Assembly: GCF_900109055.1 (NCBI RefSeq)
Contig: NZ_FOIV01000003.1
Span: 310,001 to 374,000 of the forward strand
Direction of reading: 5' to 3'
Length of the DNA stretch: 64,000 nt
Origin: Prevotella sp. khp7
Lineage (GTDB): Bacteria; Bacteroidota; Bacteroidia; Bacteroidales; Bacteroidaceae
A program made the translations under genes and the position numbers. Positions within the stretch are counted from its first letter, which is position 1, and each line of letters starts with the position of its first letter. A model generated the notes under the pieces. That model saw nothing but the letters and a program-made list of their open reading frames with translations, searched no databases and was not told the DNA's origin. Below are positions 41,977 through 51,038 of the stretch, in pieces.

Positions 41977-43155
41977 ATGAAAAAGATTGTATACATGATT
42001 GTTGGCGTGATGGCCTTGCTGGCTTGTCAGAAACAGCAGAGTCATGAGGCCGAGTATGTCGTCCAGGTATCGCTGGGCGGGTGGCATTCGCCAGATTATA
42101 CGGCAGAACAGGTGATCGGCCGCATCGACACAGTGAGTCAGCTGATACCTGTAAAGAAGGTTATCATCGGTTGGAGTCAGGACAAAGAAATCTACCGTCA
42201 GGTGGGTGACTATCTGCACGACAGAGGTATCCGTATGCTGCTGTGGTTACCTGTGTTTGCTGAGACGGAGGAGGTGTGCGAAAACACACCAGCTGTTGAC
42301 CTGTGGGGACAGGTGCCTACTAATTATGACCTGGCTGCGGGCGAGGGATTCCGTTTCAACTGCCCGTCTGACCCTCAGAATGCTGCTAATGTGGTGGCCG
42401 TCTATGACAGTCTGTTCAGTGATTGCGGTTTCGACGGCGTGTTCATCGATCGCATCCGCACTCAGTCGTTTGTCAGTGGGGTTAGTGGTGTGCTTGGTTG
42501 CGGTTGTCCGCTATGCGTCGAGCGCTTTGCTGCTGAAGGGGTCGACATTCAAGCGGTGAAAGCTGAATTTGAAACTCAGGGCGATGCTTTCTTCTCTGTC
42601 AGTGGCTATACACCGGTCGAAGGCTTCAGCTTTAAGAATCCTGTGGCTGCAGCCTTCTTCAAGGCTAAAGGTCAAGTGGTCAGCTCTTCTGTAGCGGCTA
42701 TTGCCGACTCTCTCCGTAGCCGTGGTCTCGAAGTGGGTATGGATCTTTATGCTCCTTTCATGGCACCCTTCGTTGGACAGGATTATACCATCCTTGCTGG
42801 TCATGCGGATTTCATCAAGCCGATGCTGTATCGCCAGACCTTTGCTCCTGCAGGAATGGGTTTTGAGTACGATCTGCTTCGCAAAGCCCTTCCCGCCGCC
42901 ACAGGATACCCTGATTTTAAGATGGATGTTGATTTCCTGCATACTCAGCTCGAGGCCATGGAGCCTTATTCCTGCGCTAAGTACCCTGGCATTGAAATCA
43001 ATTACCGCCCCGTTGTCGCTCCGACTTCGCCCGAATACATCTCCGAGTCCTTGAAGGCAGTGCTGAGCCACGGCTTCGATGGGGCAGTGCTCTCTTGGAA
43101 TATCATGGAAGCCCCCTTGTCTCATCTGGAACCTTTGAAGCAGAAAGATAAATGA
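41977..43155 (+). CDS. Lipoprotein with TIM-barrel-like putative glycosidase domain
   Basis: A 392-residue lipoprotein (signal MKKIVYMIVGVMALLAC, lipobox ALLAC). The body alternates strands and helices as in an (alpha/beta)8 barrel: KKVIIGWSQDKEIYRQVG, RGIRMLLWLPVFAET, CGFDGVFIDRIRTQSF, GLEVGMDLYAPF, FIKPMLYRQTF and FDGAVLSWNIMEAP. The acidic residues at strand ends (FIDR, GMDLY) are where glycosidases carry catalytic residues. An unusual CGCPLC cluster (about 171-176) follows the fifth strand and might bind metal. No family name is claimed. It lies 34 bases after menE on the same strand, but has no obvious link to quinones. Confidence 0.7.
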   Translation: MKKIVYMIVGVMALLACQKQQSHEAEYVVQVSLGGWHSPDYTAEQVIGRIDTVSQLIPVKKVIIGWSQDKEIYRQVGDYLHDRGIRMLLWLPVFAETEEVCENTPAVDLWGQVPTNYDLAAGEGFRFNCPSDPQNAANVVAVYDSLFSDCGFDGVFIDRIRTQSFVSGVSGVLGCGCPLCVERFAAEGVDIQAVKAEFETQGDAFFSVSGYTPVEGFSFKNPVAAAFFKAKGQVVSSSVAAIADSLRSRGLEVGMDLYAPFMAPFVGQDYTILAGHADFIKPMLYRQTFAPAGMGFEYDLLRKALPAATGYPDFKMDVDFLHTQLEAMEPYSCAKYPGIEINYRPVVAPTSPEYISESLKAVLSHGFDGAVLSWNIMEAPLSHLEPLKQKDK

Positions 43156-43196
43156 GACCGACAGAATAAGAAAAGCATCCAGACTTGGTAAAAGTG

Positions 43197-43228
43197 AGAT
43201 AGGGCTACCCTCGCGGGCGGCCCTATCT
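43197..43228 (+). terminator. Hairpin after the men operon
   Basis: AGATAGGGC (43197-43205) pairs with GCCCTATCT (43220-43228); the loop CTCGCGGG region can pair further. No long T run follows. Confidence 0.55.
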
Positions 43229-43287
43229 GCGATTAGTTAGTAATATGATTAGGTCTATTAAGTTGATTGGTTACTCTTTTTACGTGG

Positions 43288-44337
43288 TCAGCCCTCGCGA
43301 TAAAAGTCGAGCGCCTCGTATATCTCTTCTTTCGTGGCTGTCTGGTCGATGCGGATGTCTCCGATACCGCCAAGTAGGGTGAAGTTAATCACGCCAGCCA
43401 CATTCTTCTTGTCATGTGTCATGAGTTCCAACAAGGTAGGATAGTCATCACAAGTGATAGGCATTTTACCATAGTGTTCCTGTATGAAACGTACCGTCTG
43501 ATGCATCTTGTCGGTGGGGAAGCCTGTTTTGATAGCGCTGAGATAAAGTTCGCAGATGAGGCCCCAAGCCACAGCATAGCCATGCAGTACGGGTTTTCTT
43601 TGTAGTGCCAGCGATTCGAAGGCGTGACCTGCAGTATGTCCGAGGTTCAGTGCCTTGCGGATGCCGCGCTCAGTGGGGTCTTCAGTGACGATGCGCTGTT
43701 TCACGGCTACACTGTCGGCTACCATGCGATTCAGCTGCTTAAGGTCGGGATGCTCCACGTCGAAGTTGAGCAGTTCGGCCCACATCGGTTCGTTGGCAAT
43801 CAGTCCGTGCTTCAGCATCTCTGCATAGCCGGAGAGAATGTTTTCGGTGTCGAGGGTTTTCAGAAATTCAGTGTCGAGAATTACGCAGTTGGCATTGCGG
43901 AACACGCCAATTTCGTTTTTCAGTCCCCGGAAGTTAAAGCCCGTCTTTCCGCCAACACTTGCATCGACCATTGATAGTAAGGTCGTCGGAATGTTGATGT
44001 AGTTGATGCCTCGCTTGAAGGTAGAGGCGGCGAAGCCTCCCAAGTCTGTCACCATGCCGCCCCCTATATTTATTAATAAGGTGTGTCGGGTGGCGCCGTT
44101 CTTGCCCAGTTCTTCCCACACATGGACTACTGATTCGAGTGTCTTGTGGGTGTCGGTAGCACCGATGGTGATGAGCTGAGCACCCTGAAGGCAGGGCAGG
44201 GACTCGACGATAGGCAGACAGCATCGCATTGTTGTCTCGTCTGCAAGAATGAACGTCAGGTCGTGTTCACATTCCGAGATTGCCTCTTGAAGTGTGAGGC
44301 CTATCTGTTCTGATATGATAACCTTTTGCTGGTTCAT
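43288..44337 (-). CDS. aroB: 3-dehydroquinate synthase
   Basis: A 349-residue NAD-dependent enzyme. GGGMVTDLGGFAASTFKRG, MVDASVGGKTGFNFRGLKN, AEMLKHGLIAN and LNLGHTAGHAFESL carry the zinc and NAD ligands of AroB. It converts DAHP to 3-dehydroquinate, the second step of the shikimate pathway, and so supplies chorismate for MenF and aromatic amino acids. It is transcribed alone toward the men operon, with a -7 box upstream. Confidence 0.95.
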   Translation of the reverse strand: MNQQKVIISEQIGLTLQEAISECEHDLTFILADETTMRCCLPIVESLPCLQGAQLITIGATDTHKTLESVVHVWEELGKNGATRHTLLINIGGGMVTDLGGFAASTFKRGINYINIPTTLLSMVDASVGGKTGFNFRGLKNEIGVFRNANCVILDTEFLKTLDTENILSGYAEMLKHGLIANEPMWAELLNFDVEHPDLKQLNRMVADSVAVKQRIVTEDPTERGIRKALNLGHTAGHAFESLALQRKPVLHGYAVAWGLICELYLSAIKTGFPTDKMHQTVRFIQEHYGKMPITCDDYPTLLELMTHDKKNVAGVINFTLLGGIGDIRIDQTATKEEIYEALDFYREG

Positions 44338-44379
44338 TTTAATGGTTGCAGGCAGCCTTTTTTATATATGATTATGGTG

Positions 44380-44387
44380 CAAAGGTA
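44380..44387 (-). promoter_or_regulatory. -7 box for aroB
   Basis: Plus-strand CAAAGGTA reads TACCTTTG on the minus strand, 43 bases before the aroB start. Confidence 0.6.
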
Positions 44388-44491
44388 CACAAAAAAATTA
44401 AAAACTATCATGAAAAGGCAAAAATTTTTGGAATCTTATTAAACTTTTCTTGTTTTTCTGCGTCAAAGAGGCACAAACTGATAAAAATGCA

Positions 44492-47467
44492 ATGAGAAGA
44501 TTATTACTCTTAATGGCCGTATTAATGGTGGCTCAATTAGTTAGTGCACAGCGCACAGTGACAGGTAAGGTTGTTGAACAGGATACGCAGGAAGCAGTGA
44601 TTCAAGCCACGGCCGCTATTCTCCAAGGTGAGAAGGTCGTGGCTAATGCCGTGACAAACGCATCAGGTGCTTTTACAATCAAAGCCCCGAAGGAAGGAAG
44701 CTACACACTCAAAGTAACCTACGTTGGATTTAAGCCTTATACCAAGAAATTCACCCTGAAGAATGATAAGGACTATCATGCAGGAACCATCACACTGTCT
44801 CCTGATGCCATCATGTTGAAGGGCGCCACAGTTACAGCACGTGCTTCGAAGGTGACCCTGAAGGCTGATACCTTTGTATATAATGCCGCAGCTTTCCGTA
44901 CGCCAGAGGGCTCGGTAGTCGAGGAATTGGTAAAGCGACTGCCCGGTGCTGAGGTTAACGATGATGGAAGCATTAAGATTAATGGTAAGGAGGTTAAGAA
45001 AATCCTTGTAGACGGAAAGGAGTTTATGACGGGCGACACGAAGACCGCCATGAAGAACCTTCCTACCAATATTATCGATCGCATCAAGGCCTACGACAAG
45101 CAGAGCGACCTGGCTCGTGTCTCAGGCATTGAGGACGGCGAAGAGGAGACGGTGCTCGACTTTGGTATCAAAGCGGGTATGAACAGAGGCACGATGATGA
45201 ACTTAGACGTTGCTGCCGGTACTGAGCATCGCTATTCCGGTCGTATCTTCGGAGGTGTGATGAGAAACGATATGAAGGTGTTCCTGATGACCAATGCAAA
45301 CAATACAAATGATATGGGATTCCCCGGTGGTGGCGGTGGAGGCCGATTTGGTGGGGGACGCCAAGGCCTCACCGCCAACAAGATGGCCGGTGTGAACTTT
45401 AACTATGAGAATACTGGTAAGCTGATATTCGATGGAAGTGTGCGCTGGAACCACAGCGATGGCGATGCGTTCTCTAAGAAGTCATCAGAGACATTCTATA
45501 GCGAGACCAAATCCCAGTTCAGCAACAGCATCAGCCAGAATTTCTCACGTTCTAACAACTGGAATGCCCAGATGCGACTGGAGTGGACTCCCGACTCGAT
45601 GACCAACATCTTGTTCCGTCCCACATTCCGCTATAACACGAACGATGGCAATAACTCGGGTGATGAGGCCACATTTAGTCAAGATCCCTACAACTACGTT
45701 GTCAATCCGCTGGATGAACTCCAGACACTGATTGGTAAGGGCATTGCCGTCAACAACCGTATCCAGAAGAGCATTTCGTATAGTGACTCCAAGAACGTGA
45801 ACGGTATGCTGCAGGTGAACCGCCGACTGAACAACTCGGGCAGAAACATTACCTTGCGTTTGAATGCTGGATGGAGCGACGGCGACAGCAAGTCGGCCAG
45901 CGACAGCTACACCAACTACTACCAGCTGGTTAACGCCTTGGGACTGACTGATTCTACCAATATTACCCGCCGTTATTCAATCACTCCCACCAAGAACTGG
46001 AACTATAGCGCACGTCTGACCTACAGCGAGCCTATCTTCCCCCGCACATATCTGCAGTTCAGCTATCAGTACCAGTATCGCTATCAGAAGAGCGACCGTG
46101 GTACCTATGATTTCAGTGATCTGGTTTCAAACGGTCTGTGGAATGGCGGCTATCGCACTTGGGACGCTTACCTCCGTCAGTTTGGCAACATCACATCGTT
46201 GGATCCTTATCGCGACAACGATCAGAGCCGATTCTCTGAATATCATAACTACATCCACACTGCCGAGGTGATGTTGCGTATCGTTCGCAATGCCTATACC
46301 TTCAACGTCGGTGTGCAGATGGTGCCTCAGAAGTCGCACTTTATGCAGGACTATAAGGGCATCCACTCTGATACCACACGTACGGTGACCAACTTCGCAC
46401 CTACGATGGACTTCCGTTGGAAGAAGTCTGCCACAGGACAGTTGCGCTTCACCTATCGTGCCAATACCAGCCAGCCCTCAATGAGCGACCTGCTTGATAT
46501 CACCGACGACAGCGACCAGCTGAACATCCAGAAGGGTAACCCGGGTCTGAAGCCCTCGTTCACTCAGAATTTCCAGCTGTTCTATAACGACTATTTCCAG
46601 AAGCACCAGCGCGCCGTGATGACTTTCGTGAACTTCTCGACGACAGCTAACTCGATAGCCAACAAGGTTACGCTCTTGGACGGCGGTGCTCGCATGACGC
46701 GTCCTGAGAATATCAATGGTAATTGGAATGGTAATGTAGGCTTTATGTTCAACACCGCCCTCGACTCTGCGGGTTACTTCAATGTGAACACCTTTACCAA
46801 TCTGGGATATGTTCACAACGTAGGTTTCGTGAACGACGGTAAGAGCGACGCCAAGTCTGTTACTACATCGACCACAATCATGGAGCGTTTGGCAGCCAGT
46901 TACCGCAATGACTGGTTTGAGATTGAACTTAACGGATCGCTTAACTATAACCACAACCGCAGTGAACTCCAGAAGAACAATAACCTTGATACCTGGCAGT
47001 TTACCTATGGAGGTATGGTTGGTGTAACAGCACCTTGGGGCACATCGCTTACCACCAACATGAACATGCAGAGTCGCCGTGGTTACAGCGACAAGTCGAT
47101 GAATACCAACGAGCTCATCTGGAACGCCCAGATTTCGCAGAGCTTCCTCCGCGGCAATGCGCTGACGGTATCGCTTCAGCTCTATGACATCCTGAAGCAG
47201 CAGTCAACGGTGAGCCGTACCATCTCGGCCATGATGCGAAGCGATACAGAGTATAATGCTATCACAAGCTATGGCATGCTCCACGTCATCTATCGTCTGA
47301 ACCTCTTTGGAGGCGGCGGTCTTTTCGGTGGTGGTCGTAGAGGTCCTGGTGGTCCTGTCGGTGGTCCTGGCTTTGGCGGTGGTCGTCCCGGTGGCCGTCC
47401 TGGCGGTGGCTTCGGTGGCGGACGTCCTGGCGGTGGTGGCGGCTTCGGTGGCCCACGCGGATTCTAA
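44492..47467 (+). CDS. TonB-receptor-like outer-membrane beta-barrel protein with glycine-rich tail
   Basis: A 991-residue exported protein from the ATG at 44492. The signal peptide (MRRLLLLMAVLMVAQLVSA) is followed by a carboxypeptidase-regulatory-like domain (RTVTGKVVEQDTQEAVIQAT), a plug-like domain (EELVKRLPGAEVNDDGSIK, KKILVDGKEF) and a long barrel with many Asn/Ser/Tyr strands. The last amphipathic strand is about GMLHVIYRLNLF, after which comes a C-terminal tail of about 50 residues, mostly Gly with Pro, Arg and Phe (FGGG, RPGG repeats). A second Gly block (FPGGGGGGRFGGGRQG) sits in a loop near residue 285. No SusD partner is adjacent, so the substrate is unknown. Length and order match the outer-membrane beta-barrel/TonB-like family of Bacteroidota. 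Confidence 0.85.
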   Translation: MRRLLLLMAVLMVAQLVSAQRTVTGKVVEQDTQEAVIQATAAILQGEKVVANAVTNASGAFTIKAPKEGSYTLKVTYVGFKPYTKKFTLKNDKDYHAGTITLSPDAIMLKGATVTARASKVTLKADTFVYNAAAFRTPEGSVVEELVKRLPGAEVNDDGSIKINGKEVKKILVDGKEFMTGDTKTAMKNLPTNIIDRIKAYDKQSDLARVSGIEDGEEETVLDFGIKAGMNRGTMMNLDVAAGTEHRYSGRIFGGVMRNDMKVFLMTNANNTNDMGFPGGGGGGRFGGGRQGLTANKMAGVNFNYENTGKLIFDGSVRWNHSDGDAFSKKSSETFYSETKSQFSNSISQNFSRSNNWNAQMRLEWTPDSMTNILFRPTFRYNTNDGNNSGDEATFSQDPYNYVVNPLDELQTLIGKGIAVNNRIQKSISYSDSKNVNGMLQVNRRLNNSGRNITLRLNAGWSDGDSKSASDSYTNYYQLVNALGLTDSTNITRRYSITPTKNWNYSARLTYSEPIFPRTYLQFSYQYQYRYQKSDRGTYDFSDLVSNGLWNGGYRTWDAYLRQFGNITSLDPYRDNDQSRFSEYHNYIHTAEVMLRIVRNAYTFNVGVQMVPQKSHFMQDYKGIHSDTTRTVTNFAPTMDFRWKKSATGQLRFTYRANTSQPSMSDLLDITDDSDQLNIQKGNPGLKPSFTQNFQLFYNDYFQKHQRAVMTFVNFSTTANSIANKVTLLDGGARMTRPENINGNWNGNVGFMFNTALDSAGYFNVNTFTNLGYVHNVGFVNDGKSDAKSVTTSTTIMERLAASYRNDWFEIELNGSLNYNHNRSELQKNNNLDTWQFTYGGMVGVTAPWGTSLTTNMNMQSRRGYSDKSMNTNELIWNAQISQSFLRGNALTVSLQLYDILKQQSTVSRTISAMMRSDTEYNAITSYGMLHVIYRLNLFGGGGLFGGGRRGPGGPVGGPGFGGGRPGGRPGGGFGGGRPGGGGGFGGPRGF

Positions 47468-47483
47468 CCCCCAATAAATATAC

Positions 47484-47518
47484 AATCCCTGCTCACTCGA
47501 GTAGGGATTTCTTTTTCC
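47484..47518 (+). terminator. Terminator of the outer-membrane protein gene
   Basis: AATCCCT (47484-47490) and AGGGATT (47503-47509) with an ACTCGAGT-containing loop, followed by TCTTTTTCCC. Confidence 0.8.
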
Positions 47519-47536
47519 CTTATTTGACTTGGCAAA

Positions 47537-47571
47537 AAAAGAAGCCCCACTCGGTGAGCGGGGCTTCTTTT
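47537..47571. terminator. Terminator of the nusB-DUF5606 operon
   Basis: AAAAGAAGCCCC (47537-47548) pairs with GGGGCTTCTTTT (47560-47571), 12-base perfect arms; the A run on the left gives a U run for the minus strand. Confidence 0.85.
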
Positions 47572-47586
47572 ATGACGAGGAAGTGT

Positions 47587-48012
47587 TTACTTCTCTTCGG
47601 TTGTCTCGGGCTCTTCGGGCTCCTTGAAGTCGGTGAGTCCGGCTTCTACGAGGATGTTGTACCAGGTGATGAGCTTCTTGATGTGGCTGTTCTGCACGCG
47701 GTCGCGGTCCCACTCGGGAAGTACCTTGGTGAAGTAGTCCTGCAGTTCCTTGCCAGAAGCCTTCTTCTCGTTGATGCTGGCTTTCTTGCCGTCTTCGAGT
47801 TTCTTCAGATTGTCGAGCACGTCCATCAGGGGTACGTCGTCGGTCTCTGTGAACATGGCGATGTCGTTGAGCGAGGTGATGCGGTCGGTGGCGAAGGCGG
47901 GTAAGCGCTTATGTGTGCCATCGAGAGCCTCGACTATGAGGTTGTTCTTACCTCTTGATACAAGCTTGTAAAGGCCGGGCTTGCCGGCGATAGCTAAAAT
48001 GACTTGTTGCAT
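47587..48012 (-). CDS. DUF5606 domain protein
   Basis: A 141-residue acidic soluble protein. The N-terminal MQQVILAIAGKPGLYKLVS forms a small beta domain with VEALDGTHKRLPAFATDRI, and the C-terminal half is helical (ELQDYFTKVLPEWDRDRVQ) with a tail of Glu/Thr (EEPETTEEK). This matches the DUF5606 family, conserved across Bacteroidota and usually next to coaE, as here (assignment from memory). No catalytic motif is visible. Its start overlaps the end of coaE by 19 bases, so it is the last gene of the nusB-yajC-ybbR-coaE run and precedes a strong terminator. Confidence 0.82.
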   Translation of the reverse strand: MQQVILAIAGKPGLYKLVSRGKNNLIVEALDGTHKRLPAFATDRITSLNDIAMFTETDDVPLMDVLDNLKKLEDGKKASINEKKASGKELQDYFTKVLPEWDRDRVQNSHIKKLITWYNILVEAGLTDFKEPEEPETTEEK

Positions 48013-48560
48013 TGTTTGATGATTTTATTTAATTGTTTATCTATATCTTTTTCTCCGTCGTTAACGATGATGTAGTCGGCCCTTCGGATGATCTCCTCCT
48101 GATCCATCTGGCGGTCCATCCATTCGAGCACCTTCTCACGGGAGATGTTGTCGCGCTGCATGACGCGCTGGATGCGCACCTCCTTGGGAGCGACAACGGC
48201 TATCACCTTGTCGACGTATCTGTAGATGCCCGACTCGAACATGAGTGCGCTCTCCATCCACTGAAGTCCGCTCTCCAGGAAGTCTCGGAACACGGCGGGG
48301 TGGACTATTGCGTCGACGGCGTGGGCGTTCTGGGCTGAAGCCAGCAGAAACCTCGCCACCTCGGGTTTGTTGAGCGTGCCGTCATCAAAATAGGTCGCGG
48401 GACCTATCAGACTGGTGAGTCGTGTCCTGATGTCGGCTGATGTCTGAATGAGGCGCTTGGCAGCCTGGTCGCAGTCGTAGACCTTGAAGCCCAGCGACTC
48501 GATTCTCTGGCAGACGAAACTCTTTCCGCTACCGATTCCTCCTGCAATACCTATCTTCAT
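47994..48560 (-). CDS. coaE: Dephospho-CoA kinase
   Basis: A 188-residue P-loop kinase. The N-terminal KIGIAGGIGSGKSFVCQRI holds the Walker A; FKVYDCDQAAKRL binds dephospho-CoA, and RVMQRDNISREKVLEWMDRQ is the lid. It phosphorylates dephospho-CoA in the last step of coenzyme A synthesis. It overlaps the YbbR-like gene by four bases and the DUF5606 gene by 19, indicating translational coupling. Confidence 0.94.
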   Translation of the reverse strand: MKIGIAGGIGSGKSFVCQRIESLGFKVYDCDQAAKRLIQTSADIRTRLTSLIGPATYFDDGTLNKPEVARFLLASAQNAHAVDAIVHPAVFRDFLESGLQWMESALMFESGIYRYVDKVIAVVAPKEVRIQRVMQRDNISREKVLEWMDRQMDQEEIIRRADYIIVNDGEKDIDKQLNKIIKQCNKSF

Positions 48561-49534
48561 TCTGTCTCAGACTCTATCAGGTAATCTACGAGCGTGGTCT
48601 CGAGGCGGGCTCTGGAGATGCCGCCCGGCACCTTCTTCAGGTAGATGTGACACTTCTCTGACGGATCTTTCTTGATTTCGTTATAGTCGGCAATGACGCT
48701 GAAGTCGTCGGACTTCAGGTTGCGGAACGTGCTGACGCCAGTGACGAAGCTTACCGTGACTTTGGCCGGGAAGGTGCGGAGTAGCATGCCTGGAGGCATG
48801 TTGATGCCCTCGACGGGGATACCCTCGATGCGCTCTTCGGTGAGCACGTCGGTAAAGAAGGCCACCTTCACGTGGTCGGGCACCATCTTCACGCCCTTTA
48901 TCTTGCTCAACTCGCAGTTGGCAATCAGCGTGTCGCGGAAGTTTGCGTAGTTCAGCTGCTCGGTATAAACCATGTTGATACTGTCGAGCTTCTCTTCCGA
49001 GGCATAGATGGTGACGCTGTCAGGAGAATAATGTACGCTTGAGATGAAGTAGAGTTCTTCAGGAATCACGCGGCCGCTCCAGCGCACGGGCACCATCTTC
49101 TTGGCACCATAGTTGTAGTAGAACTCCAGTTTCTCAGGCTTGACGCTGGTGATTCTGGAGCCGCTGGCCAACTGCTGGTACACCATTTTCTGCAGGTCCT
49201 GAGCTGACACCGAACCTGTGCCGTTGTTCTTAGAGTAGGTCTTGAAACTGATGCTGATCTTCTTCAGAACGTCACCATACATATAGGTGAGCAGTGTGAA
49301 ACCCTTGTCGCGGATGGTCATTCTGACAGTGTCGACCTCATCGGAGGTGAGCACGGCGTTCTTAGGGATGCCGACTACGGATACGGGTATGGCAAACTCT
49401 TTCTCATAGGTTTCGTTCAGGGCCATGTTTAGCCAGAAGATACCTGAGAGACCCAGGAAGAACAGGAAAATCAGCAACTCCTTGTTAGCCTTGCTGAACA
49501 AGAAGTTCCTGACCAGTTGCCATATCTCTTTCAT
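48557..49534 (-). CDS. YbbR-like domain protein
   Basis: A 325-residue protein with one N-terminal membrane helix (LLIFLFFLGLSGIFWLNMAL, about 19-38) and a periplasmic/extracytoplasmic region of beta-rich YbbR-like repeats (PVSVVGIPKNAVL, PVRWSGRVIPEELYF, IEGIPVEGINMPPGMLLRT). YbbR proteins are linked to cyclic-di-AMP synthase CdaA in Firmicutes; here the partner is not in the window. It lies between yajC and coaE in a conserved Bacteroidota gene order. Confidence 0.82.
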   Translation of the reverse strand: MKEIWQLVRNFLFSKANKELLIFLFFLGLSGIFWLNMALNETYEKEFAIPVSVVGIPKNAVLTSDEVDTVRMTIRDKGFTLLTYMYGDVLKKISISFKTYSKNNGTGSVSAQDLQKMVYQQLASGSRITSVKPEKLEFYYNYGAKKMVPVRWSGRVIPEELYFISSVHYSPDSVTIYASEEKLDSINMVYTEQLNYANFRDTLIANCELSKIKGVKMVPDHVKVAFFTDVLTEERIEGIPVEGINMPPGMLLRTFPAKVTVSFVTGVSTFRNLKSDDFSVIADYNEIKKDPSEKCHIYLKKVPGGISRARLETTLVDYLIESETE

Positions 49535-49537
49535 CGC

Positions 49538-49852
49538 TTATTTCGTCTGCTGCTGAATGGCAGAAGCGAATACAGAAGTCTTCTCGACAGTGATGACCAC
49601 GTCGCGGGCAATCTTCACATCAACGGTGTTCTTAGCAAGGTCGATGCTCTTGACGGTTCCGTGAATGCCGCCACCGGTAACAACTTCAGTACCCTCCGAA
49701 AGTTCGTTCTGGAACTTCTGGATTTCCTTCTGCTTCTTCTGCTGGGGTCTGATCATGAAGAACCACATGATGGCAAAGATAGCTACCATCATGATAATCA
49801 TACTCATACCGCCTCCTTGCGCTGACTGCGCAACTAATACTAAATTCATCAT
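49538..49852 (-). CDS. yajC: Preprotein translocase subunit YajC
   Basis: A 104-residue protein with a single N-terminal membrane helix (MSMIIMMVAIFAIMWFFMI, about 18-36) followed by RPQQKKQKEIQKFQNELSEG, the hallmark of YajC, and TEVVTGGGIHGTVKSIDLA. It associates with SecDF-YidC at the inner membrane. It lies between nusB and ybbR. Confidence 0.95.
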   Translation of the reverse strand: MMNLVLVAQSAQGGGMSMIIMMVAIFAIMWFFMIRPQQKKQKEIQKFQNELSEGTEVVTGGGIHGTVKSIDLAKNTVDVKIARDVVITVEKTSVFASAIQQQTK

Positions 49853-49872
49853 TTTTCGTTTTTACTTTTTAA

Positions 49873-50868
49873 TTATTTCTTGATTCTTGGTCTCATCTTA
49901 ACTTTCTTCTCGTCCATCTGCTGGAACTTTGGCTTAGCAGGGTCGATGTGCTTCATCAGGCGACCAGTCTTCACGAGATTGCGAGCAATGGCGTCGAGCA
50001 TGCCGTTGATATAGCCGCCACTCTTATGGGTAGAGTAGAACTTGGCAATCTCGACGAACTCGTTGATGCTCACGCTGATGGGCACGTTGGGCAGGGTCAT
50101 CATCTCTGCGATGGCAATCTGCATGATGATGATGTCCATGAAGGCCAGGCGTGAGAAATCCCAGTTGCGTGAAGCTTCGGTCATATAGCGCTGATACTCG
50201 TCGGCATTGAGGATGGCTGCACGGAACAACTTGCGGGCAAAGTCCTTCTCCTCGTCGCTGTCCCACTCGGGCAGCAGTTCCTGCTTTACACCCTCCTGCT
50301 CGTTGAAGCGCTTGATGGTCTTAATGACGAATGTATCGACAATCTCCTTGTCGTCGTTCCAGTAAAGGCTCTGGTCTTCGAGAATGGCGTCGAGCTCTTC
50401 GTTCTCCTGAATGAAGTTCTTGTAAAGCTTGCGCCACAATTCGCGGTCAGCCTCGTAGCTGTCTTCGCTGCTGGCCATATATTCTTTATAAATCTCGCTC
50501 TGTTCAATCTTCTCGAGCAGCGAACCGACAAAGGCTGCCGAGTCGTCCCAGCTGATTTTCTGTGTGCTCAGGAATTCGTTCAGCTGTTTGTTCTCGCTCA
50601 ACTGCAAGGCGAAGCGGTTGAACACGAATTTGCGGGAAGGCTCTTCCGTTCCTTCACGCTTAGCTCTGGCCTGCAGGAGTTCCATGCGGCGTCCTGCCTC
50701 TTTGCTGATGGCAACGATCAGGCCTAATAAGTAATTGTAGAGGTCATAAGATTTTGAGAGACTGAAGAAAAGCTCTTTCTCAGCCGTGTCGATGTTCTTG
50801 TTACCGTTTTGATAGTAAGCATAGGTTAACTGAACAATTTTGATTCTAATAATTTCTCTGTTAATCAT
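49873..50868 (-). CDS. nusB: Transcription antitermination factor NusB (long form)
   Basis: A 331-residue protein. The N-terminus (MINREIIRIKIVQLTYAYYQ) and the C-terminal half, with RNWDFSRLAFMDIIIMQIAI and PVSISVNEFVEIAKFYSTHK, followed by GGYINGMLDAIARNLVKTG, match NusB. A helical insertion of about 150 residues between them makes it twice the length of E. coli NusB; this form is usual in Bacteroidota. NusB acts with NusE in rRNA antitermination. It is the first gene of the operon and has its own promoter. Confidence 0.9.
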   Translation of the reverse strand: MINREIIRIKIVQLTYAYYQNGNKNIDTAEKELFFSLSKSYDLYNYLLGLIVAISKEAGRRMELLQARAKREGTEEPSRKFVFNRFALQLSENKQLNEFLSTQKISWDDSAAFVGSLLEKIEQSEIYKEYMASSEDSYEADRELWRKLYKNFIQENEELDAILEDQSLYWNDDKEIVDTFVIKTIKRFNEQEGVKQELLPEWDSDEEKDFARKLFRAAILNADEYQRYMTEASRNWDFSRLAFMDIIIMQIAIAEMMTLPNVPISVSINEFVEIAKFYSTHKSGGYINGMLDAIARNLVKTGRLMKHIDPAKPKFQQMDEKKVKMRPRIKK

Positions 50869-50936
50869 CTCACTTGATGCTTTTGTTGTTTTACTTTATA
50901 CCTATTTTTTAATGTTAAACCATAATTTGGTAAGTG

Positions 50937-50966
50937 CAAAGGTAGCTATTTTTCCTTAATTCTGCA
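50937..50966 (-). promoter_or_regulatory. Promoter of the nusB operon
   Basis: On the minus strand TTG (plus-strand CAA 50964-50966) lies 19 bases before TACCTTTG (plus-strand CAAAGGTA 50937-50944). Confidence 0.65.
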
Positions 50967-51038
50967 AGAAAAAGAAAGAAAAATGCATTATTTTATCATT
51001 TTTTCATTCTTTCTTTTTTTCATTTCAGAATAAATGTG

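Noticed and set aside
44450..44491. Longer N-terminus of the outer-membrane protein
   Set aside because: The ATG at 44492 gives a complete signal peptide; the upstream codons would spoil it.
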